Of a stretch of DNA of 64,000 bases, positions 54,745-63,533 are shown in pieces (the stretch's first letter is position 1; each line of letters begins with the position of its first letter). The stretch covers positions 1-64,000 of the forward strand of contig JAIUMA010000011.1 of the NCBI GenBank assembly GCA_022565795.1, given 5' to 3'. Origin of the DNA: Balneolia bacterium (GTDB taxonomy: Bacteria > Bacteroidota > Rhodothermia > Balneolales > Cyclonatronaceae). The position numbers and the translations under genes were made by a program. A model generated the notes under the pieces. The model saw nothing but the letters and a program-made list of their open reading frames with translations, was not told the origin of the DNA and did not search any database.

Positions 54745-55314
54745 TCAAATGCTCAGAATTTCCTCTTCTTTGTCCTTGAGGAGCTCTTCGACTTTGGCAT
54801 TATAAGTATCGGTCAGCTTCTGAATTTCGTCTTCCGATTCAAATCTTGAATCTTCCGGCAGGGAGCTGTCCTTTACTTCTTTTTTGATATTTTCATTGGC
54901 ATCACGACGAGCAGTACGAATACTAACACGCGCTTTTTCTGCTGTCTCCCTTGCAAGCTTGACAAGCTCCTGACGACGCTCTTCGGTAAGAACAGGCATC
55001 GGAATACGAATCAGCTGACCGTCATTCTGCGGATTAAGCCCCAGCTTTGATCCGTGAATAGCCTTCTCAATAGGCTGAATCATAGATTTTTCCCATGGCT
55101 GGATAACCAGCATACGTGGCTCAGGCGCGGATACGTTGGCCACCTGATTCAGTGGCGTTTGGCTGCCATAGTAATCTACCTTGATGCCGTCGAGCAGCGA
55201 CGGGTTTGCCTTACCGGCGCGGATATGGTTAAACTCACGTTTAAGGTAATCGAGAGACAGATCCATCTCCTCTTTTGCCTCTTCGTGGTACGGTTGGAGC
55301 TCAGGTAATATCAT
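54745..55314 (-). CDS. frr: Ribosome recycling factor
   Basis: Splits post-termination ribosomes together with EF-G. From ATG 55314 it is 189 residues, the normal length; the frame continues 15 codons upstream without family similarity. Visible blocks: REFNHIRAGKANPSLLDGIKVDYYG (residues about 24-48), the LVIQPWEKSMIQPIEKAI hinge strand and LTEERRQELVKLARETAEKARVSIRTARRDAN. Downstream of pyrH in the usual rpsB-tsf-pyrH-frr order. Confidence 0.95.
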   Translation of the reverse strand: MILPELQPYHEEAKEEMDLSLDYLKREFNHIRAGKANPSLLDGIKVDYYGSQTPLNQVANVSAPEPRMLVIQPWEKSMIQPIEKAIHGSKLGLNPQNDGQLIRIPMPVLTEERRQELVKLARETAEKARVSIRTARRDANENIKKEVKDSSLPEDSRFESEDEIQKLTDTYNAKVEELLKDKEEEILSI

Positions 55315-55444
55315 AATATAATCTGTTTGCTTTTCGCATTGTCGAATGTGGTTTTTCAACCGGTTCTTTTAAAACAGAATAAGATACGATTTTAAGACTG
55401 CCAAATAAATATCCGGCTTATCCCAAATCACATTTGTGCACTGT

Positions 55445-56155
55445 TTATTGGTCCCAGCGTACCAGAGTGCCCACAGCTTCCTTGTTAATTACCTTGAGGA
55501 AGTTTCCGGACTTGTTCATATTGAAAACGATAATCGGCGTTTTGTTGTCACGGCAAAGGGTGAATGCCGTTAAGTCCATCACTGAAAGTCTTCTGCTTAG
55601 TATTTCATCACCGGTAATGGAATCAAACTTCACGGCATCATCATTCCGCTCCGGATCTTTATCGAATACCCCATCCACGCGGGTTCCCTTAAGGATTACA
55701 TCGGCTTCGATTTCAATCGCACGAAGCGAACCTGCTGTATCTGTGGTGAAGTACGGGTTACCTGTTCCGGCACCGAAAATGACGACACGTCCTTTTTCGA
55801 GGTGGCGTACGGCTCTACGGCGAATGAAAGGTTCTGCTATTTGCTCCATACGAATGGCGGACTGCAAACGAGTGGCCACGCCTTTACGCTCCAGCGCATC
55901 CTGAAGCGCCATACTGTTAATCATGGTGGCGAGCATACCCATATAGTCTCCCTGCACGCGGTCCATACCAAAGGTGGCGGCTTTCATACCACGAAAAATA
56001 TTCCCGCCTCCGATTACGATTGCAATTTCAACGCCGGCTTCATGCACCTTCTTAATTTCTTCGGCATACGTTTCGAGTACCTTGCCGTCAATCCCGTGCC
56101 CTTGTTCGCCCAGAAGCGCTTCACCGCTTAATTTTAATAATACTCGTTTGTACAT
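55445..56155 (-). CDS. pyrH: Uridylate kinase
   Basis: Phosphorylates UMP to UDP; hexameric bacterial type of the amino-acid-kinase superfamily, regulated by GTP and UTP. From ATG 56155 it is 236 residues, with the family start [15 protein letters not shown]. Further motifs: [25 protein letters not shown] and [14 protein letters not shown]. An extended frame reaches 56206, but those 17 codons do not match relatives. Order rpsB-tsf-pyrH-frr on the minus strand is the classical one. Confidence 0.96.
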   Translation of the reverse strand: MYKRVLLKLSGEALLGEQGHGIDGKVLETYAEEIKKVHEAGVEIAIVIGGGNIFRGMKAATFGMDRVQGDYMGMLATMINSMALQDALERKGVATRLQSAIRMEQIAEPFIRRRAVRHLEKGRVVIFGAGTGNPYFTTDTAGSLRAIEIEADVILKGTRVDGVFDKDPERNDDAVKFDSITGDEILSRRLSVMDLTAFTLCRDNKTPIIVFNMNKSGNFLKVINKEAVGTLVRWDQ

Positions 56156-56194
56156 AATGGAGTCCTCATTTTGCTTGATACATGTATTACATAC

Positions 56195-56226
56195 AAAAAA
56201 GGCCACCCTCGGAAAGGGCAGCCTTT
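56195..56226 (-). terminator. Terminator-like hairpin between tsf and pyrH
   Basis: On the minus strand AAAGGC-TG-CCCTT pairs with GAGGG-TG-GCCTTT around a short loop, and TTTTTT follows. It sits between the tsf stop and the pyrH start, so transcription of pyrH from upstream would be damped. Confidence 0.65.
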
Positions 56227-56242
56227 GATGTTAATTTCTCAA

Positions 56243-57073
56243 TTAGTTGGAGCCAAGCTGAATCCGCTTGAACGTCTTCACTGATGGTTCTCCCTGCTGC
56301 TTGAGGTAGTCAGCAACTGAGATGCTGCTGTCTTTTACGAACTTCTGCTCCAGAAGTACGCGCTCCTCGAAAAAGCGGCGAAGTTTACCTTCAGCTGCTT
56401 TTTCGGCGATATTTTCCGGCTTACCTTCGTTGATGAGCTGCTCTTTAGCAATTTCACGCTCTTTTTCGAGCAGTGAAGAATCAACTTCATCACGATTGGT
56501 AGCGATTGGCGACATAGCAGCAATCTGCATAGCTACGTCTTTACCGGTAGCGGCGTCTTTAAGATCGCCTTCGAAATCTACAAGTACGGCAAGCTGGCTT
56601 CCCGGGTGGATGTAGCTTACAAGCTGCCCTTCGGTTTCGAGAACTACCACTTTGCTGATATCGATTTTCTCACCGATTTTACCAACGAGAGTCTCGAGCT
56701 GCTTAGCAACGGTAACGTTGCCCAAAGAGAGCTCTTTTATTGCGTTCACATCGTTAACATCATTGTCAAACGCAAGTTTGGCAAAGTCTGTCGCATTCTG
56801 AATGAACTCTTCGTTACGGGCTACGAAGTCGGTTTCGCAGTTCAGCTCAACCGCGGCAGCTTTTTTGCCGTCGTCGCTAACGTGTACTGCAATAATGCCT
56901 TGCTCAGCGTCGCGGTCGGCGCGCTTTTCGGCTACTTTCTGTCCCTTCTTACGAAGGTACTCGACAGCGGCTTCCATATCACCATTGGCTTCAGAGAGCG
57001 CCTTTTTGCAATCCATCATGCCGGCGCCGGTGATGTCACGTAGTTTTTTTACATCTGCTGCTGAAATACTCAT
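56243..57073 (-). CDS. tsf: Elongation factor Ts
   Basis: Nucleotide-exchange factor for EF-Tu. A 276-residue protein with the N-terminal UBA-like domain (ADVKKLRDITGAGMMDCKKALSEANGDMEAAVEYLRKKG), the core motif ELNCETDFVARNEEF that contacts EF-Tu, and the dimerisation half behind it. It follows rpsB after 178 bp, with a hairpin between them. Confidence 0.97.
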   Translation of the reverse strand: MSISAADVKKLRDITGAGMMDCKKALSEANGDMEAAVEYLRKKGQKVAEKRADRDAEQGIIAVHVSDDGKKAAAVELNCETDFVARNEEFIQNATDFAKLAFDNDVNDVNAIKELSLGNVTVAKQLETLVGKIGEKIDISKVVVLETEGQLVSYIHPGSQLAVLVDFEGDLKDAATGKDVAMQIAAMSPIATNRDEVDSSLLEKEREIAKEQLINEGKPENIAEKAAEGKLRRFFEERVLLEQKFVKDSSISVADYLKQQGEPSVKTFKRIQLGSN

Positions 57074-57182
57074 AATAGTAGTGTGCGTTCAGTCGCAATT
57101 TTGAATTAATAGTTGGCTTAAGAGGGTGCGGACGATTTATTACAATCCGCTGCGTGTATTTGTGATCCCCATATTGAAGAAA

Positions 57183-57215
57183 AGCCGGATGCTGTTTTGA
57201 ATCAGCACCCGGACT
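57183..57215 (-). terminator. Hairpin between rpsB and tsf
   Basis: CCGGATGCTG (57186-57195) pairs with CAGCACCCGG (57204-57213) with one mismatch; the minus strand continues GCTTTTCTTC. A moderate terminator or attenuator 40-70 bp behind the rpsB stop. Confidence 0.6.
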
Positions 57216-57251
57216 CTTCAAAGCTTCGGATCCAAAGGACCGCTTACTGAA

Positions 57252-58097
57252 TTAGCTGTCGCTTTTCGTACGACGTCTTCTGCGCCGTGGAGCTTTTTCA
57301 GAAGCATCTTCGTCGCTGTCGTCGTCATCGCCGGCGGCTGCAGCAGCTTCTTCGTCGCTGCCTGATTCGGCGGCGGCTTCCATAGCGAGCTGCTCTTCTT
57401 CCATAGCATCGCGCTCGGCTACACCTTCAATAATAGCATCTGCTATGTTTGAGGCAACCAGCTGAATCGCTTTGGCGGCATCGTCGTTACACGGGATGAT
57501 GTAATCCGGTACATTCGGGTCGCAGTTGGTATCCACCAGTGCAAAAATCGGGATATTGAGCTTGCGGGCTTCGTTGATCGCAATCTCTTCCTTAACAATA
57601 TCAACCACGAAAAGGGCGCCCGGCATGCGGTTCATTCCGGCGATACCGCTCAGAACCTGCTCAAGCTTTTCTTTCTCCCGGTCGAGCATCAAACGCTCTT
57701 TTTTAACCAGGTTTTCGTAAGTACCATCTTTCTGCATGTTGGCAATCTCTTCCATACGGGAGATGCTCTTGCGAACAGTAGAGAAGTTGGTAAGCATACC
57801 GCCAAGCCAGCGGTGGGTTACGTAAGGCTGACCGGCACGAATGGCCTCTTCCTTAACGATTTCCTGTGCTTGTTTTTTTGTGCCTACGAATAGGACTTTT
57901 TTACCTGAACGGGTAACCTTACCGATTTCGTCCAGGGCTTCCTGAAGACACTCGCGGGTTTTGTTGAGGTCCAGGATATGAATTCCGTTACGCTGCATAA
58001 AGATGAATTCCTTCATCTTTGGATTCCAGCGGCGGGTCAGGTGACCGAAGTGGGCTCCTGCTTTCAGAAGCTCTTCTATGGATGCTGCTTTAGACAT
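57252..58097 (-). CDS. rpsB: 30S ribosomal protein S2
   Basis: A 281-residue S2. The conserved part (1-230) includes AGAHFGHLTRRWNPKM, FIFMQRNGIHILDLNKT, the RWLGGMLTNF block and IPIFALVDTNCDPN. The C-terminal 50 residues are a low-complexity extension, first acidic (DDDDSDEDASE), then basic (RRRRRRTKSDS), not found in E. coli S2 but common in Bacteroidota relatives. First gene of the rpsB-tsf-pyrH-frr cluster. Confidence 0.97.
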   Translation of the reverse strand: MSKAASIEELLKAGAHFGHLTRRWNPKMKEFIFMQRNGIHILDLNKTRECLQEALDEIGKVTRSGKKVLFVGTKKQAQEIVKEEAIRAGQPYVTHRWLGGMLTNFSTVRKSISRMEEIANMQKDGTYENLVKKERLMLDREKEKLEQVLSGIAGMNRMPGALFVVDIVKEEIAINEARKLNIPIFALVDTNCDPNVPDYIIPCNDDAAKAIQLVASNIADAIIEGVAERDAMEEEQLAMEAAAESGSDEEAAAAAGDDDDSDEDASEKAPRRRRRRTKSDS

Positions 58098-58327
58098 AAT
58101 GTGTATTCTTTTTTTTACGAGTTAAGCCTCTACACAGGTCATTCATAACCCCGATTCCGATTCGATAACCGAAACACTCCGGGAGTATGTCGCTGTGTAT
58201 GTGTATTTAAGACTATACTGTGTGTTGAATTATTAACTTGAAGAAAGCTGAAGTTTCCTTCAGCAAGCGCCCTGCGAGACGATTGCAGCACTTCCCGAAA
58301 ATGGAAAGCACTGAACACGTGCAGCTA

Positions 58328-58714
58328 TTAACGCTTGGAGAACTGGAAGTTCTTACGGGCCTTAGGCTGACCATACTTCTTACGCTCAACCATACGGTCA
58401 TCACGTGTAAGGAGGTCATTTTCTCTGAGGACACCGCGGTGTTCAGCATCGATTTCCAGGATAGCTCTTGCAATACCCAGCTGGGTAGCACCGGCCTGAC
58501 CTGTGTTTCCACCACCACGAACAGTAACCTTCACGTCGTAATCAGACAAAAGGTCAGTTACGCTTAATGGCAGAGTTACCAGGTTCTGGTTGGCTTTTTG
58601 TGTAAAGAACTCTTCCATCGGTTTGTTGTTAACCACGATTTTACCTGAACCTTTGGTCAGATAAACACGCGCGGTAGAGGTCTTTCTTCTTCCTATTGCT
58701 TGAAATTGCGCCAT
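58328..58714 (-). CDS. rpsI: 30S ribosomal protein S9
   Basis: A 128-residue S9 of normal length. Start AQFQAIGRRKTSTARVYLTKG, the VTVRGGGNTGQAGATQLGIARAIL core and the C-terminal tail ending KKYGQPKARKNFQFSKR, whose last Lys-Arg reaches the P-site tRNA. It follows rplM after 4 bp, the universal rplM-rpsI pair. Confidence 0.97.
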   Translation of the reverse strand: MAQFQAIGRRKTSTARVYLTKGSGKIVVNNKPMEEFFTQKANQNLVTLPLSVTDLLSDYDVKVTVRGGGNTGQAGATQLGIARAILEIDAEHRGVLRENDLLTRDDRMVERKKYGQPKARKNFQFSKR

Positions 58715-58718
58715 GTGA

Positions 58719-59162
58719 TCAGAGGGTTATTTTTTCCGGATTTTGAGCGGTTTGATTGTGAACCGGACCGGCATACACGCGCAGATTTCTCAGGAGCTGA
58801 CGTCCCAGGCGGTTTTTCGGAAGCATACCTTTTACGGCGTGCATCACGATTTCGGTCGGTTTTTTCTCCAGCCATTCGGCCGGGCTGGCAAAGCGTTCGC
58901 CACCCGGGTAGCCGGTGTAGCTGAAATACTGCTTGTCAGTCATTTTATTGCCGGTAAGACGAATCTTTTCGGCATTTATAATCACAACATTATCACCTGT
59001 ATCCATGTGAGGAGTAAACTCCGGCTTGTGCTTTCCGCGAAGAATGTTAGCTACCTTACTTGAAAGGCGGCCTAGTGTTTCGCCGTCGGCATCAACCAGA
59101 ATCCACTTTTTCTCAATGTCTTCAGGCTTTGCTGAGTACGTTTTGAAATATGGGCTTTTCAT
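58719..59162 (-). CDS. rplM: 50S ribosomal protein L13
   Basis: A 147-residue L13. It shows KWILVDADGETLGRLSSKVANILRGKHKPEFTPHMDTGDNV split over its N-terminal half and VKGMLPKNRLGRQLLRNLRVYAG near the end. Normal length. First gene of the rplM-rpsI operon, with a candidate promoter upstream. Confidence 0.97.
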   Translation of the reverse strand: MKSPYFKTYSAKPEDIEKKWILVDADGETLGRLSSKVANILRGKHKPEFTPHMDTGDNVVIINAEKIRLTGNKMTDKQYFSYTGYPGGERFASPAEWLEKKPTEIVMHAVKGMLPKNRLGRQLLRNLRVYAGPVHNQTAQNPEKITL

Positions 59163-59212
59163 GGTTTATTTATTGATTTACTTCGATATTGCTTCGATTT
59201 TTGCAAAGTTTG

Positions 59213-59243
59213 GAAATATATCACTTTATTCCATTGTTTGCAA
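59213..59243 (-). promoter_or_regulatory. Candidate promoter of rplM-rpsI
   Basis: On the minus strand TTG (59243-59241) is followed after 20 bases by TATATTTC (59220-59213), one base from the Bacteroidota consensus TAnnTTTG. It lies about 50 bp before the rplM ATG. Confidence 0.4.
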
Positions 59244-59306
59244 TGTGCACTTATTTTCCGAATTGCGTATTCTGCCCCGCCTGAATGATTTACAGCCGGC
59301 CAGACG

Positions 59307-59316
59307 CCATCACCCT
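59307..59316 (-). repeat. AGGGTGATGG dispersed decamer, intergenic copy
   Basis: The plus strand reads CCATCACCCT, followed directly by GCCTGCCCG. It lies between rplM and the M1 peptidase gene. See the finding on this motif. Confidence 0.5.
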
Positions 59317-59418
59317 GCCTGCCCGTGAAATGTTTTGGCAAAGACCGTATGTTAACCGGTCGTTCAGCTCATCATCAAGCTCTACTTACAACTGATATCT
59401 TACCGTAATTTTTCGCTC

Positions 59419-62400
59419 ATGAATCCACGATTACTGTTCTCCGCCTTTATACTGCCTTTATTTGTGCTTGCCGGCCTCACCGGTTACGCTTCGGCCCAGT
59501 CCGCCGCATGGCAGCAGTCTATACGCTACGAAATGGACGTACATATGAATGTGGAGACCAACATCATGACCGGCACACAGCGGGTTGAGTACCACAATTC
59601 CTCGCCGGATACGCTCGACCGCTTTTTCTACCATCTCTACTACAACGCGTTTCAGCCGGGAAGCATGATGGATGAGCGCTCCAGGACCATTATCGATCCG
59701 GACGGACGGGTGCGCGATCGCATCTACCATCTGGCAGACGATGAAATCGGCTATCAGCAGATTAACAGCCTCAGCCAGAACGGCGCTGAGGTAGAGTATG
59801 AAGTGAGCGAAACCGTGCTTATCGTTCATCTTAATGAGCCGATTCTGCCCGGTGAATCGGCCACGTTCGACATGGAATTCGAGGCACAGGTCCCCCTTCA
59901 GATTCGCCGCACCGGCCGGGATAACCGCGAGGGAATTCGCTATTCCATGTCGCAATGGTATCCGCGGGTAGCGAACTACGATCAGGACGGCTGGCATACG
60001 CATCCCTATATAGCACGTGAATTCCACGGTATTTTTGGTGACTTCGACGTCCGCATCACCATAGACAAAAACTATACTCTTGGCGCTACCGGCTACCTGC
60101 AGAATCCGCAGGAAGTCGGCCACGGATATGAAAATCCCGATGAGCCGTTAAATCTGCCGAATGGCGACGAGCTAACCTGGCATTTTTTCGCTCCGGAAGT
60201 CATCGACTTTTTCTGGGGAGCGCACGATGAGTTTGTGCACGTAATTCACGAGGAAGAGGGCGCACCTCGTATCCACATGCTCTATGTTGAGCGACCGGAA
60301 ACGCGCTTCTGGGAGATGCTGGGTGAGTTTACGGCTGAGGCCTTTCAGTTTATGAATGATTACATTGGCGACTACCCGTATGAGCAGTTCACCATCATAC
60401 AGGGTGGCGACGGCGGCATGGAGTACCCGATGGGAACGCTGATTACCGGCCATCGTCCGCTCTACAGCCTGGTTGCCGTTACGGTGCATGAGCTTATTCA
60501 CATGTGGTATCAGAGCACGCTCGCTACTAACGAAAGCCTGCACCACTGGATGGATGAAGGCTTCACGGTTTATATGAGTGAACTCACAATGCGCAGTCTT
60601 TTTAACCTCCGCGGGGAGCCTCATCGTGCCTCCTACATGTCCTATCTTCGTACCGTTCACGACGGGCTCGAGGAAAACATGGGGCAGCATGCCGACCGCT
60701 ACAAAACGAACTCCGCCTACAGCATGGCTTCCTATCGGAAAGGCGCCCTCATTCTTCACCAGCTGGAATACATTATCGGTGAAGACGCCCTGAAACGGAC
60801 CATGCGCCGCTATTATGAGGAATGGATGATGCGCCATCCAACGCCAACCGATTTTCAGCGAATTGCCGAAAAGGAGAGCGGACTTCAATTGAAATGGTAT
60901 TTTGATGAAATGCTTCACTCCACCCGCACCATAGATATGGCGATTAAACGCGTGAGGCGCGGAGACGACGAGAACCGCATCACCCTTGAAACGCGGGGCG
61001 ATTTTCACATGCCTGTCGATCTGCTTCTTACCTACGAAGACGGTACGCAGGAGCTGGTCTACATTCCAACCCAGCGGCAGCTCGGCCAAAAACCACATGA
61101 GCTTGAGGGCACGGAGCACATCACCCTTGAACCATGGCCATGGACCCACAGCAAGTACAGCTTCAGCCTTCCGGCCCGGGATTCCCGCCTGGTATCCGCT
61201 GAAATCGATCCTTCGCTTCGCATGGCAGATACAAACCGCCTGAACAACCACTGGCCGCCAACCGTAAACGTAACCGCTTTTGAAGTACCCTCACCCGACT
61301 GGGACAGCTACGAAATGGGAACACGTCCGGCGCTGTGGTTTGGTGAAAATGCGGGTATTCGTCTGGGATCAGTTTCAACCGGGTCTTATTTGTTTGGCAC
61401 GAAGTCACTTCAGCTGGAAAGTTGGCTCACGACCGGCTCTGTCGACGAATTCGGCGTTTCGAATTTCGATCTGGATTACCGTGTAGCCTGGCGCGACCGC
61501 TTCGAGCTGCTCGGACCCGACAGCTGGTGGTTTGCTGAAGCCAGGCGCTTTTACGGCATCAACTATCAGGAGCTTGGCGCGGAAAGAAGGCTGGGCAGCT
61601 ACGGCCGCCTCGAGCCGGTTCGTCAGGTTGTTGAGCTGAGCGCCTTCCACATGAACAGGGGCTCGAACCGACAAACGGACGACCTCAACCAGCGCTGGGA
61701 AAGAGGCAGCCTGTGGGGTGCCAAAGCGGCCTATGAGCTGGGTAACGTGCGCGAGAGCGGACTCAGGCTGCAGGCAACAGCAGCCACGTTTGCCAACACC
61801 CGCGCCGGGCATCAGGTGGAGCTGAAGGCAAACCGCACGTTTTTCAGCAATGATTTCCGTTATGCGGCGCGGTTCGGTATGCAGGCAGCCGGCGGATCCT
61901 CGTTTTCATCGGTACAGCAAATCTATAATCTGGGTTCCGGAACCGCAATCGAGCAGTGGGAAAACAGGGCTTTCACAGCCATAGCAAACATAGATCAGCA
62001 GTTCAGCCGCGATGCGCGCTTTGTGTACGACAGCGGCAATGCGCTTTCGGGCTACAGCCTTCACGCGCCATTTCAGCCCGGCCTTACAGGGAACAATATG
62101 CTGGCTTTTTCCATCTGGCAAACCTATCGTCCGGTACTGCTTGGATTCTTCCGGGCATTTGAGTTCGAACTTTTTGCCGGAACAGGGTATGCCTGGAACG
62201 GAAGCGTAACACAGGATTTTGAACTACCATCATCTGACTCTCCGTGGCTGGCATCGGCAGGAGCAGGCCTGATGTTCGACTTCGCTGAAATCCCCCGCTT
62301 CGACCGCTGGACGGCCCAAAGCGCTTTGCTGAGCGGGCTTCAGATTTCGCTCCGCTCTCCGTTTTTTCTTCATGGCATCGATGGTCAGGACGACTTCGAG

Positions 62401-62442
62401 CCAACCGAGCGCTGGATGATCGGCATCAGCCGCGCTTTTTAA
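59419..62442 (+). CDS. M1-family metallopeptidase fused to an outer-membrane barrel
   Basis: A 1007-residue secreted enzyme. Signal peptide 1-26. An N-terminal beta domain (about 30-230), then the M1 catalytic domain: exopeptidase-like motif GGMEYP at 332-337 (family GAMEN), zinc site HELIH (357-361) with Glu380 after 18 residues (HHWMDEGF), and a helical region to about 620. The last 380 residues do not look like a peptidase: they are alternating amphipathic strands rich in aromatic residues (IRLGSVSTGSYLFG, LQLESWLTTGS) that end in phenylalanine (WMIGISRAF), as in BAM-assembled barrels. The protein may be a surface-tethered aminopeptidase. Confidence 0.9.
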   Translation: MNPRLLFSAFILPLFVLAGLTGYASAQSAAWQQSIRYEMDVHMNVETNIMTGTQRVEYHNSSPDTLDRFFYHLYYNAFQPGSMMDERSRTIIDPDGRVRDRIYHLADDEIGYQQINSLSQNGAEVEYEVSETVLIVHLNEPILPGESATFDMEFEAQVPLQIRRTGRDNREGIRYSMSQWYPRVANYDQDGWHTHPYIAREFHGIFGDFDVRITIDKNYTLGATGYLQNPQEVGHGYENPDEPLNLPNGDELTWHFFAPEVIDFFWGAHDEFVHVIHEEEGAPRIHMLYVERPETRFWEMLGEFTAEAFQFMNDYIGDYPYEQFTIIQGGDGGMEYPMGTLITGHRPLYSLVAVTVHELIHMWYQSTLATNESLHHWMDEGFTVYMSELTMRSLFNLRGEPHRASYMSYLRTVHDGLEENMGQHADRYKTNSAYSMASYRKGALILHQLEYIIGEDALKRTMRRYYEEWMMRHPTPTDFQRIAEKESGLQLKWYFDEMLHSTRTIDMAIKRVRRGDDENRITLETRGDFHMPVDLLLTYEDGTQELVYIPTQRQLGQKPHELEGTEHITLEPWPWTHSKYSFSLPARDSRLVSAEIDPSLRMADTNRLNNHWPPTVNVTAFEVPSPDWDSYEMGTRPALWFGENAGIRLGSVSTGSYLFGTKSLQLESWLTTGSVDEFGVSNFDLDYRVAWRDRFELLGPDSWWFAEARRFYGINYQELGAERRLGSYGRLEPVRQVVELSAFHMNRGSNRQTDDLNQRWERGSLWGAKAAYELGNVRESGLRLQATAATFANTRAGHQVELKANRTFFSNDFRYAARFGMQAAGGSSFSSVQQIYNLGSGTAIEQWENRAFTAIANIDQQFSRDARFVYDSGNALSGYSLHAPFQPGLTGNNMLAFSIWQTYRPVLLGFFRAFEFELFAGTGYAWNGSVTQDFELPSSDSPWLASAGAGLMFDFAEIPRFDRWTAQSALLSGLQISLRSPFFLHGIDGQDDFEPTERWMIGISRAF

Positions 62443-62468
62443 TTTCAAGGAAAATCTGATTGTAGTGT

Positions 62469-62507
62469 CTGGTGATGGACTGCTTGCTAAAACAGCTCCA
62501 TCACCAG
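62469..62507. terminator. Hairpin between convergent genes, made of two decamer-core copies
   Basis: CTGGTGATGGA (62469-62479) pairs perfectly with TCCATCACCAG (62497-62507), with a 17-base loop. The second arm lies in the last codons of the minus-strand gene. No T run follows. Its arms are copies of the GGTGATGG core that recurs in the window. Confidence 0.55.
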
Positions 62508-62891
62508 CATCACTATTACAAAGGGCATTAAGGTCACAAAAAGGCCAAAAATAACGTGAGGTGTTGTGATGCCCTCCCTTCGCCCTTCAATCCAAACTTT
62601 CCAGCGGAACGGAATCTCCGGCTCTTCGCTGAAATACCTCAGAAACCAGTTTCGGCTGAGGCCAAAGAAGACCACAAACAGAAAAGGCAAAAGCATAAAG
62701 CCGGCAAGGCTGCCGTTTTCATGCTGAATTTCGGGGCGCGTCCAGTTCAGAAGCCCGACAACCATAACCAACGCGGAAATCACCAGTGCGCCCCAGTAGA
62801 AGGCCGGTCCGCGTAGCCTGCGGTAGAATATGCCGAAAAAGGCGATGAGGCCTCCTCCCGTGAACACATAAAATGATGGCAATGAAAACAT
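62487..62891 (-). CDS. Membrane protein of unknown function
   Basis: A 134-residue protein with four predicted helices (about 7-22, 30-48, 64-78, 113-132) and a basic cytosolic loop with RRLRG and FRWKVWIEGRR. No family recognised. It is 12 bp behind the NTF2-like gene on the same strand, so the two are probably cotranscribed. Confidence 0.6.
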   Translation of the reverse strand: MFSLPSFYVFTGGGLIAFFGIFYRRLRGPAFYWGALVISALVMVVGLLNWTRPEIQHENGSLAGFMLLPFLFVVFFGLSRNWFLRYFSEEPEIPFRWKVWIEGRREGITTPHVIFGLFVTLMPFVIVMLVMELF

Positions 62892-62903
62892 GGCTGCAGC
62901 TAT

Positions 62904-63371
62904 TTAATGGGCCTCACGGATGGCCTGCCAAAGCACAACGCGCCACTCCCCTTCGGATTTTCTAAGCGTGCCGCTGTTCAGAAAAGTTGTGATGGCATCC
63001 GTTTCCACATCTCTGGCGACCAGCCTGAACGCGAGCACAGCGGTATCACCGTAGACATTGATTTGTATATCATCGGCGCTGTAGGTCTGATCAGGTTCAG
63101 CGGAGTCATTGGCTTCGGGGTCGAGTCCATCCATAATTTCCTGCTTGCCAAACCGCAGTCCGGCAGAGCTGGTGTAGATTAGCTCTTCGGCCCAAAAACG
63201 GTCGTGGATTGCGTAATCACCCGTTCCGGCGCCTTCGAGAAAGGCATCGAGCAGCATCCGGATTTCAGTTTTGTCATCCCAGAATTCCACTTCGGCTGCC
63301 TTCATACTTTGTGCATTCACGACAAAAACAAGGCACATTGCTAAAACAAGAGGTACGGTAAATAAGCGCAT
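62904..63371 (-). CDS. Secreted NTF2-like (SnoaL/DUF4440-type) protein
   Basis: A 155-residue protein from ATG 63371: a signal peptide (MRLFTVPLVLAMCLVFVVNA) and an NTF2-fold domain (IRMLLDAFLEGAGTGDYAIHDRFWAEELIYTSSAGLRFGKQEIMDGL ... WRVVLWQAI). The fold appears in many secreted Bacteroidota proteins without a fixed function, sometimes as a ligand-binding or hydrolase scaffold. The frame extends 11 codons further upstream, but the signal peptide begins at the internal methionine. Confidence 0.75.
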   Translation of the reverse strand: MRLFTVPLVLAMCLVFVVNAQSMKAAEVEFWDDKTEIRMLLDAFLEGAGTGDYAIHDRFWAEELIYTSSAGLRFGKQEIMDGLDPEANDSAEPDQTYSADDIQINVYGDTAVLAFRLVARDVETDAITTFLNSGTLRKSEGEWRVVLWQAIREAH

Positions 63372-63533
63372 AATTGGAGTAATTACTTGTGGTTGGCTTC
63401 GCACAAGCTACCTAAATGGAACGAAAGCTCCAACGCCTGGGCTCTTTACCGGTAGACTGAGTCCACGAAATTTCATACTATTTAACTCAGACCGTACCAA
63501 ATTCGAAACACATCACCCAGAAAGGATAAAGAG

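Noticed and set aside
60172-61251. 359-codon antisense frame under the M1 peptidase gene
   Set aside because: A shadow of the real gene, which has an intact zinc site and signal peptide.
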